Assembly (NCBI GenBank): GCA_003999685.1
Contig: CP021223.1
Location: 1,054,001-1,118,000, forward strand
Length of the DNA stretch: 64,000 bases
DNA from: Taiwanofungus camphoratus
Taxonomy: Eukaryota; Basidiomycota; Agaricomycetes; Polyporales; Taiwanofungaceae
Direction of reading: 5' to 3'
The notes under the pieces are model-generated. The model was given only the letters and a program-made list of their open reading frames with translations. It was not told the DNA's origin and searched no databases. A program made the translations under genes and the position numbers. Shown here in pieces: positions 19,429-28,600 of the stretch. The stretch's first letter is position 1, and each line of letters begins with the position of its first letter.

Positions 19429-20109
19429 GATATGTTCTGCCCCAATCAGAGTGACCATTTGATTGGCCACCTGTAGAGCAGCTTGTGCCGTGTCCCTCCA
19501 CTCAAGTCCGTAGGCTTCAGCGCGGTATTTGTTAACATCCCTCCGTATGATACGTGAATACGCATCCCGGTCGACGTGCAAAGTGTACGAGATGTGTTGC
19601 AACGATTCCCTGATGGCCGCTAGCAGGGAGTCTGGAGTCTCATCTGGTGACGAACAGGTGCCTTGGAATACCTGCACTTTGGGGGCTGTTGCATACATCG
19701 TGGCCTCGGGTAACGCCGAGACATGCTGCATAGGCCCCTCCTGTGGGAAAACGATAAACGTGTTGTCCTCGTTATTCCTCTGGGGTATGCTCACCTCTGG
19801 TGTAGGGGTGGGCATGAAAGGCTGAGATGGCATGAAAGCCGCTGCAGCAGATGAGGGAAGTGGAGACGACTCTGGGATCGTTTCCATTTCAAAGGAAGCT
19901 CCACGAGCAAGTCGTAGGGCTTCAACTTGAGCTTGGGTTTGAGATCCCCGCGCATCAGGCGCAGGATAAGGGGCAGGTCGCCCTGAAAGTGTACCGCCGG
20001 ACACCCTCGAAGACGAAGTGCCAGTCGAGGACGTCCCAGTGACTTGAGAGTCACCAGCGGTATGATGGGAGCCAGTTGGGAGAGAAGAGGGAGTGAAAGC
20101 AGGGGCCAT
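19425..20109 (-). pseudogene. LINE copy A ORF1, 5' part
   Basis: Begins at the ATG at 20109 and runs 685 nt to the Gypsy insertion. It encodes a Ser/Pro/Thr-rich, low-complexity N-terminus (MAPAFTPSSLPTGSH) and then a helical segment. Beyond 19425 the frame enters LTR sequence and soon stops, so the open frame that appears to continue to 19366 is artificial. The true continuation is at 7345 downward. Confidence 0.88.
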
Positions 20110-20170
20110 TTCGACGACTAAGCTAGGGCGCCTAATGGAGATGGTGGTGGTACTGGTTCAAGAAGCGGTG
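20110..20170 (-). other. LINE copy A 5' UTR and conserved 5' tip
   Basis: The outer 60 nt resemble the 5' end of copy B (30927-30980). Shared sequence on the plus strand includes agatggtggtggtactggtt followed by caagaagcgg. The element ends at gaagcggtg, followed at once by the target duplication. Confidence 0.8.
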
Positions 20171-20182
20171 AATCATATGACC
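20171..20182. repeat. Target-site duplication, LINE copy A, right
   Basis: aatcatatgacc, the partner of 572-583. It marks the true 5' end of the LINE and shows the insertion is full length. Confidence 0.9.
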
Positions 20183-20707
20183 TCGGACCTACTACTGTCA
20201 AATCGGACGTCGACCATCGAGCCTCTGTCGAAACTCTTTGTATGTTGTCTGCTTCGCCGCGTCTGCAGGTTGCACATTTCTGAGCATTGTGTTGGTTCTT
20301 CGAACTTTTCGCGGTCGACGCCTTTCGACCGTATGAGTCTCGCAGCTCATCCTAGAATAGAGACGAATAAATACTACTCTATGTCAGTAAATGTAGTATA
20401 CTCTAGAATTAATTCTACTCACCTCAGTCTCGCATTATACGAGTACTGAGGTGCGTCGACGAAAACTTTGCGAGCATACTCTACAGACTATATAAGTGCG
20501 CGTCGTATCTTCCAAGCCCGCGTTCCACTGGACTACCTATTGCAGCCAACAGACGCTGCTCATTTTGCTCCGGCAGATTGCGCGGTGCCTGTGAACGATG
20601 TAATCTCGCTTGGTTTATCCAATGTTTGATCGTTCTGAGTACAATCGTTTTGAATCGAGTTTGCACGTTTCTACGCTGTTGTATCTGCGAGGGCGCTTCT
20701 GTGAGAT
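20183..20707. other. Upstream region of the allantoicase fusion gene
   Basis: 525 bp between the LINE and the next ATG, with no supported gene. Before the LINE landed this and 1-571 were one intergenic stretch between two divergent genes. Confidence 0.55.
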
Positions 20708-23037
20708 ATGGCATATGAAAGAATTTCTATAGACAAGTTTTCGGATACTTTCTCGACTGCTATTGGTGCGCACAGACAAACAAAGTCTGGCCCAGCGAGG
20801 ATTCTGAATCATACCACAAGAGCTCTCTAGTGTCGCCCTCGGGGGCAGCATCGTATCCGTATCTGACGAGTTTTTTGCGGAAGCATACCATCTCTTACTT
20901 GTCGAGGTACGCTCTCGCTCAGTCCTTCCCCTTCGAGTTGACTTATCATGTCATCCCTTGGCAAGCCCGCGCCCAGTCTGAAGGGTCAGTTTGGGCCTAA
21001 AGGTGCCCTATTCAGTGGATGGGAGACAAGGCGACACAATCCCTCCTACGACTGGCTAGCTGATTTCCCCAACGTAAAAGGCGTCTGCTCAATCCTGTGC
21101 TTGTATTATCAGGTGCATCATACGGCTTGGGACTACCGGTTCTACTTTTGGCTTCGAAGTAGATACCAGCCATTTCAACGGTTCGTTCAAGTTATCACTG
21201 GAGTTCACGACAGTCACAATGACCCTCTCCCTTTGTTGCAGGTAACGAGGCCCCAGAAGTCTCTGTTGATGCGTTGTACTCCCCTGACGAGGCGCCTCAG
21301 GCGGATGATTCCAGAGTATGTTCTTTTGGCTAATGTCGCAATTTTGTGTTATTCACAATCTACAGTGGTCGCAGATCCTGCCCAAAGTAGGTTTAGGACC
21401 AAGCTCGAAACATTTATTCAAAATTCCGCCTTCATCGCGAGTGAACTATGTCAAGCTGAATATGTATCCTGATGGGGGTATTGTGTGTTCATCTACTCAC
21501 CCTCAGTCGCATTTTGTAAAGCCACTAAGTGCTATGTTCACCTCAAGGCACGATTCCGTGTCTACGGATTGGTATTACCTGTGTTTCCCGCCGACACGGC
21601 AGCGTCTCTTGACCTCGCCCACGTATTTTCCGGGGGCCGCGTGGTCTTTACATCGGATCAGCACTTTGGCGTCGGGTCCAACCTTGTCCTTCCAGGAAGA
21701 GGTGATCACAACATCGTATCATGCATCAGAAATTTTCTTACGTCATCTTGTCCTGCTGGTCCTGCCGTTCTAGGAAAGGACATGGGCGATGGTTGGGAAA
21801 CAAAGCGAAGCCGGGGGAAGGGCCACAAAGATTGGGCGATCATCAAGCTGTCAGTCATTCCGTCTCACCTTCCTCCGTCCACATAACGCTCATTCGACTT
21901 CCCGCCGCTCCTTCAACAGCGGAGATGCCGGCTTTCTCTCGCACGTGGAGATTGACACTGCGCATTTCAAAGGCAATTTTCCCGAGTCATGCGAGCTGCA
22001 TGCTGTACACAGCGATGAGCTCGTTCCGAGAAATGTTGCTGAAAATCAATGGATCTTGATCCTCCCGAGGACAAAGCTCGGTCCTCACCGACAACATTTC
22101 TTCCAACTACAAAACGTGGACGGTGTTCCGTTCACACACATCAAGATTACAATTTACCCCGATGGCGGTATCAAGCGAGCCAGGATTATCGGCAGAAGAG
22201 CTATTGGGGGCCTTGATGCTCCATATAATGGTACCGCCGTGAAGTTGGAGACCGGCGATAAATCCATTTCGGATTTGCCAGAACCGCCAACTCCCGCAGA
22301 CAAGTCGCAACGTAATTCTAGTCCTGTCATCCCCGCGTTACCGCTCACATCCGAGGCCTTCGTACCATTTGGACAAGTCATTCAGGGATACTCAGACATT
22401 CACGCCGTCCCTTCTCCGCGCACGACGCGTATCACCGGCGCAAATCAGGGGACCGCTCTCAAATTCCACAAGCTTGCATTTCTCGAGTCTTCGTATCCGC
22501 CAGATTCTGGTGCTGCAGCAGGCTTGTCGGTGTACCGCTGCCAGCCGATCGATGTGACGTCTGGTGGGGAATGGGAGATTAAGCTGCTAGAGAGACATCC
22601 GTGCACTAACCAAGCTTTCATTCCTATGGGCGCTGGGCAGAGTTTCGACGATACATTGACAACACCAGGGACTTCTTATCTAGTGATCGTCGCTAAAAAT
22701 GGAGAAGATGACAAACCCGATATGCAGTCTTTGAGAGCATTTATCGCATCAGCCGGTCAAGGCATCGTGTATAACACTGGAATCTGGCGTAAGCATTCTA
22801 TTTTCGCTTGCTGAGCCTCAGCCTATTTCTTGTTCTTCATATAGATCATCCCATGGCTGTTCTGGACAGGGTATGTCAGATGTTAACATTTACCTTATCG
22901 CAACTCACCGGACCGCTTTTGTCTTTCAGCCGATGGATTTTGCCTGCATCGAGACGCAAATTGGAAATGGGGACAAGCTTGATTGCGAAGTCATCTCGCT
23001 GGATAGTTCGTCTGGATACTACAGGGTCAAGCTCTAA
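20708..23037 (+). CDS. DAL2/DAL3: Allantoicase fused to ureidoglycolate lyase
   Basis: Eleven exons: 20708-20765, 20821-20906, 20966-21054, 21113-21180, 21242-21315, 21366-21482, 21548-21701, 21774-21849, 21920-22788, 22845-22870, 22930-23037, giving 574 residues. Start MAYERISI leads into [20 protein letters not shown]. Two allantoicase repeats follow ([19 protein letters not shown] and NMYPDGG, then [22 protein letters not shown] and TIYPDGG). The last 200 or so residues are a ureidoglycolate lyase domain ([10 protein letters not shown], then GIWHHPMAVLD). The enzyme would take allantoate to ureidoglycolate and urea, then ureidoglycolate to glyoxylate and urea, in cytosolic purine breakdown. 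Yeast encodes these as separate DAL2 and DAL3. Intron 3 (21055-21112) uses a GC donor. Confidence 0.92.
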
Positions 23038-23411
23038 AAAGTTGATCTCGATACACAACAACATGGAATCAGGGTACTAGTACAATCACAATGATAGAAT
23101 ATAAAGGTGGACACGATCAAAGACTGCGGTTTAAGTTCACATGAAACATTCGAGCTCAGGTGTCTACCCATCCAAGCAAGGTTAGATACGCGAAATTGTA
23201 GCCAAAGACGATTGTAACGCAATAGGCAATGTCGCACAGGTCAACTTGCAAGACCGGAAGACTCCGCGGGTCGATCACATGTCGATCTTCAGATTCCAAG
23301 ATGCTCATGCTCGAATTTTGTGTCTGCACAGACCATTGACCAGAACATCAAGGTTGCATTCAGCGCTCAGCGCTAAACCTCTCTTCAAGCAATATTCAAA
23401 TTCTTGTATAT
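23038..23411. other. Intergenic spacer, allantoicase fusion to MRI1
   Basis: 374 bp, no gene seen. It must hold the 3' end of the upstream gene and the MRI1 promoter. Confidence 0.5.
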
Positions 23412-24916
23412 ATGTCCGCTCTTAAATCAATCCGGGTCTCAGGTGACAAGATTGAAATTGTCAACCAGCTTTTACTACCTCATACAACGGAATTCATCGC
23501 AATCAACACGATCGAGGAAGCCTACGATGCTATCAAGTCCATGAAGGCGTGTATTCACGAACCATTTTACGGAAAAAGCTCTCTGATGCTTGTATCAATT
23601 CTATGAAACCTGATTGATGATGTATAGATTCGTGGAGCTCCTGCTATAGCTTCATTAGCTGCTCTCTCCATTGCCTCATACCTCTCGCGCGCCTTAAAAA
23701 CCTATCCCTTGCCCGACTTTCTCTCCTCTCCGAATGCATTCAAAGCCAATATTGAATCTCATCTTACTTTACTCTACTCAGCTCGGCCAACCGCGGTCAA
23801 TCTCGGTGCCGCAACGCGACGTTTGACCAAGACACTCAACGCTTCCATTGATGCGGGGAAAGATCCTCGAGAGATTGCGGAAAATCTCATCATAGAAGGG
23901 AAGAATATAGATGCCGAAGACATCGGTAGAAATAAGGCGATGTCTAAGTGGGGAGGTGAATGGCTTGTAGAGCAAGTCAAACAGAAAGGCGGATCGGGCT
24001 CAGGGCTTAACGTCATGACTGTTTGCAATACTGGATCGTTGGCGACATCGGTATGCTACAAACTGGTTATCTTGGTTGTGCCAACTTGATGCGCTTGTTA
24101 AAAATCAGGGGTATGGGACCGCTTTAGGTCTGATTACCTATCTTCACGAAACTGGGAGGCTAGAACGAGCTTATTATACTCAGTCGACTCCATATCACCA
24201 AGGCTCTCGGTCAGTCCTCGATGTGGCTATGAGACTTATATTGACTTTTCACCAGACTCACTGCTTTGGAGCTGCAGACTCTCAAAATCCCTTCTACAAT
24301 GCTGTGTGACAGTATGGTTGGATCTCTTTTCCAGCATCATGACATCCATGCAATTGGTTCGTCTTCAATGCCTACGCTAGTCTTTTAATATCGAATTTTC
24401 GTCTATGAAACCAGCCGTTGGTGCAGACAGGATAGCTCGTAACGGTGACACAGCAAACAAGGTGCAGTGCAACTGACGGACTTCATTGTTGTAGTGAGCT
24501 CAGATTCTCTGCTGGTAGGTTGGAACGTATAATGCGGCGGTTCTTGCGGCGCGTCATAACATACCATTTATCGTTGTTGCCCCTATAAGCACTGTCGACA
24601 TGGAGATCCCCGATGGTAGCGTGTAAGTCATAGGTCATTTTCAGGCATCTCCCACAAAAACCATGACACTATCTGTAGCATCCCTATCGAACAGCGGCCT
24701 CCCCTGGAGGCTTGCCTTGTCCGAGGTGCCCTGTACCCACCTACGAGCATCAAAGAGCAAGCGACCGTGATGATCACACCGTCAGGTTTGGATGGCGTTT
24801 ATAATCCTAGCTTTGATGTAACGCCCGCGGATCTCATAACTGCTATCGTCACCGAAAAAGGCGCGACGGTGAAGAGACAGGGGGAACATGAATTTGATCT
24901 TACAGATGTTATATGA
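23412..24916 (+). CDS. MRI1: Methylthioribose-1-phosphate isomerase
   Basis: Seven exons: 23412-23546, 23628-24050, 24109-24209, 24256-24356, 24415-24461, 24519-24622, 24679-24916, giving 382 residues, typical for the family. It converts 5-methylthioribose-1-phosphate to methylthioribulose-1-phosphate in the methionine salvage pathway. Diagnostic stretches are [59 protein letters not shown], and VAPISTVD then YNPSFDVTP. The catalytic cysteine and aspartate lie in CNTGS and GADRI. It belongs to the eIF2B-like fold. Intron 1 (23547-23627) has a GC donor; all others are GT-AG. It shares orientation with its neighbours but not a transcript, as far as can be seen. Confidence 0.94.
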
Positions 24917-25635
24917 TAGGACTGACAGCTTAAGTCGTCGACTCGTTCCTCAGTGTAAAATTGATTAGCACACATGTATCAAGGTCGAATTGTTCTCATT
25001 GTTGCGAAGCCGGAACAGATTTACAGTCCCTAGATTGCTACTTAGGTTCAGGAACCTATCTGTCATTAGACTCAACTGAGATCGACTGGGTCCGTATCAA
25101 ACTTGATGTTCGAAACAGATTTTTTATCCACCTTCAATACAAGGCGCCCATCAATTTGAAACTTTGACATTGATCATTGAAATCATGATCACCTCCCACA
25201 GCTTTCCTCGTACTGCACCCAAAAGTTTTCGAGGTCTCTGTTCTGGGCTGCATAGGACGAAGCTCCCGATAAGACTTTCAAAAGAAGGTAAAGCTTGTTT
25301 CTGTATTCAGTGATACCCTTTTATAGTAAAAAGATTGAAACTGTTCTTTCTGAAGGTTTCATCATAATTGGCAAATATTCACAATAAATAACTTTACAAT
25401 ATTTTCCAAGCAGCACTATAGGTAAGTGATGATACAAAAACTCGCCCTAATTTCACAATCTTCTGACTGCGTTAAGGTCTAGAAAATTTCGAAAATTTCG
25501 TCTAAGTCTGAACGAGGTCTAGGTATTTTTTTTTGAGTGCGGCCACTGAGAAGCGCCTATATGATTACGTAAGCCATTCATCAAGGCGTAGAGAAAGCAC
25601 AATGGTCTGAGTGCAAATCACACGCATCGTATTCT
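24917..25635. other. Intergenic region, MRI1 to LINE copy B
   Basis: 719 bp, AT-rich, with only short frames. I see no gene or RNA here. Before the LINE inserted it continued directly into the PPT1 upstream region. Confidence 0.5.
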
Positions 25636-25649
25636 AGTCCATAGACCTC
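25636..25649. repeat. Target-site duplication, LINE copy B, left
   Basis: agtccatagacctc, repeated exactly at 30981-30994. It abuts the 23-nt T tract of the element tail (25650-25672). Confidence 0.93.
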
Positions 25650-28600
25650 TTTTTTTTTTTTTTTTTTTTTTTAAATCTACGGGTTTATACTCCATACGAC
25701 GTAGGTACATGTAGAGTAATAATGATAGTAAGTGGGCATCCACGCCCTCATGAGCGGCACACCTACATTTTTCGGTGACCTCGTTATGTGGCGTGGGCAT
25801 GTAATCCGACAAAGTCTGACAAGAAGCGTACAGTCGCCATATGACGCCATACCCGACCCCGACCCGTTTTTCACGCTCTGTGTGTTTGCTCGGCCCGGTA
25901 ACCCGTTCCGTCAGCAAAACACTTAAGGAACTGAGTCTAGCCCTACAGGTTTCAGGCCTCAGTTATCTGTTGGTTAGACGGGAGGGTCTTCGCGGATACT
26001 GGGTTCCGCTATCCCCTCGTCTATCCAATTATGGTACATTTCGAACGCCTTTGCCTCGGCGTCGTACCACTCACAGAAATCCCGGTACTTTCCACCCAGG
26101 GCGGTGGTCATGCTAGGATCTAAATGTCGGTCCGCATGGAACCGCTGCCAGGCCGCTTGTCTTCCGACAGTGTGGCACATAAGACGTGCACGAGTAAACG
26201 TTCTCGTGCGCGCAGCTTCAGCTTCGAGCAGAGATTCTGCCAGAATCTCTGCCCAATCGAATGTGGAGACCATCGGGTTGAGCCGAAGGAACTCCATTAT
26301 GTCATCCGGGGTCCATCCCCTTTGTTCAGGGGGCCCCATCAGAAGCGGATCACGAGGACCCTGTTGGCGCTTCGTCCTGATCCAGAATGGACAGTCAAAG
26401 AGCACGTGTTCCCTGGTTTCCTCCGCTCCACATAAGCAGAGGTGAGGGCCAGGGATATTGAACCGAGAGCGGTATTCACCGCCAGGGAAATGGTTGGTTA
26501 GCACACGACATACGCGTGCCACCTCCTTGTTGGACTTGCCAGCTGTCTTCAAGACCCACGTGCCCTTAGCCGTAGTCCCGTGCAGCGGTGAGGCGTCCTC
26601 GGTTACTTTCCATAACCGTCGACCGCGATAACTGGGGTTATCGACTTGTGTCCCCCAGCGCTTTTTGACCCTTGCCTTGACGCGGGCAAGGGCCATTGAT
26701 TGTGAGATGAATTCCGGTTGGGGATCATCCAATGCTTTCTTCGCAAGTTCATCAACGAACTCGTTCTGAAAAATGCCTTTATGGGATGGAACCCATAAGA
26801 GGACAATGCGTCGGCGTTCATCTGCATCGAGGAACGCTCGGACATGTTGAGAAGCCATGACCGCCGCCATCTGTGACGGTCCGACTTCCGGCTTGAAAAT
26901 TCGGTCAAGTGCCGATTGGTTATCGGAACAGACCGTGAGGGTGGTGATGTGGGCAGGGACGTCACGGACCGCTTCTCGCAGCCCGCGCGCCAATGCCAGC
27001 ATCTCCGCATCGAAGCTCTGGACCTTACCGGCCCCGAATCTTCCATGGGCAATGTGATCTTCCCCGTCAATGACGAGCCACGCGCTACCAGATCTTACTG
27101 TGGGTGCATTCTTATACGACCCATCAGTGAATAACATTCGCCCTTCTGGCTGGGCCAGCTGGCGCCGGAATTCCGGCCACCAGGTGTACTCCAACCAGTC
27201 GGCGAATTCAGGAGAGCTTTTGTTTGGACCTTTTCCGTCCAAAAATACCCGCTCGAAGCGATCAATGTACCGATCCACGACCCGGTCGCCGGGCTGCGCC
27301 TCCGGGTGGAGTGGTGCAAAGTCTTCAGATGACTGTCTCCCGATGCGATCTATGAACGTCATGGGGGTGACAGCCTGTTTTTTGCCACGTCGCGAGTTAA
27401 GCGGCCATGGCGCAGTGATATTGGTGACGTTGGTCGCCCAATATGGTGGAAGAGCGGCCCTCATTGGGTGCCCTTCATGAATTCGCCGCGCTCTGAGCGC
27501 AGCTTTTTCCATGTACCGGTCGACCTGGATGCGGATGGGGACCAACCCACCCAACATCTCCATCGCCCCGATCGGTGTGGTCTTAAAGCAGCCGGTTATC
27601 CACCGAGCTGCTCTTGACTGAGCGGTCTGCAGTTCTTTTGCAGCCCATTTGAGACCCTTCCACTGTGGGTTCCACCACAGTTGAGCGCCGTATAGCATCA
27701 ACGGAACGACGTGCGCTATATAGAGCCGTCGTTTGTTGATAGGATGGAATCCGCGTGCCGAGTTACCTAGCATACGGAGTGCATTGCACGTGCTGGCCGC
27801 CTTGTTAGCGTAGAACCGTACGTGTGCATGGAAGCTAAGCTTGGGGTCTAAAAAGAACCCAAGATAGCGCATTGTGTCCTTTGCTCGCAAAGTGACGTCT
27901 TGTCCATCAGTCCGGATGGTTAGATCTGGACCAAGGGGTCGGGAATTCGAATACCCCTTCTGGCGCTTCCAGAAGTGCATCAACTCCAGCTTGTCTCCTT
28001 CGACGCCTAAACCTAAACGGTTTAGGTCGCCTACGAGATTGTGGAAAACATTCGCCAAAATGGCGTTGTTTTTCAAAATAAGGGCTTGCGGGCTGTCGTC
28101 AACAGCCTTCGGCGAAGCCGCCATGATGAGACCGTCGTCTACATAGAACTGGGTCCCGGTTCGGCCCAGTTGTACCAAATGGACTGGCGCCCACTTGTGT
28201 ATAACCGGTGCAATGTATACCCCAGATAGAATTGGGGATAAGCTAGAACCCTGACCAACTCCGACATCAAAGTCAGATGGATCAGTCAGGGTACCGTTAA
28301 ACAAGAATCGGGTTTTACGCCCGATCAAGTAATTTGCCATGAAATTACAGAGCTTACTATTGAAGCCCTGCTTTCGCATGATTCCTACCAGCGCATCATG
28401 ATTGATGAACGGGTAAAATTGGGACACATCGAGCAAAAGCACCGATGGGATAAGGTTGCGCGCCCATGCCTCTTTGACATTGTGCACAAGTTGAATGCCA
28501 GCGTCAGTGGTACTATGTTGCATAGCCCCACCGAACTGACATGGATGTAGGATTCCCCATTTTTGGGCATCCCACTGCATTCGCTTGGCAATGATCTTTT

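Larger units (their letters stand above)
584..20170 (-). mobile_element. LINE (Tad1-like non-LTR retrotransposon) copy A, full length, split by a Gypsy element
   Basis: The element lies on the minus strand. Its 3' tail is the T tract at 584-596 and its 5' tip is at 20170. It has two ORFs: ORF1 (Gag-like, zinc knuckles) and ORF2 (AP endonuclease, reverse transcriptase, RNase H, C-terminal CCHC). Without the nested Gypsy element (7350-19424) and the 4-bp duplication it is about 7.5 kb. Matching 12-13 bp duplications flank it, so both termini are secure. The ORF content fits the fungal Tad1 clade, in which ORF2 carries a terminal RNase H; that assignment is by domain order, not phylogeny. It is now inactive: ORF1 is interrupted and ORF2 carries a frameshift. 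Confidence 0.9.

Noticed and set aside
19366-20109. A separate 247-residue gene
   Set aside because: Its last codons lie in the right LTR of the Gypsy element. It is the broken 5' part of LINE ORF1, which continues at 7345.
21061-21112. Using the GT at 21073 as donor instead of the GC donor at 21055
   Set aside because: It inserts LADFPN and shifts the next exon out of the allantoicase frame. Only the GC donor joins YDW to CIIRLG.
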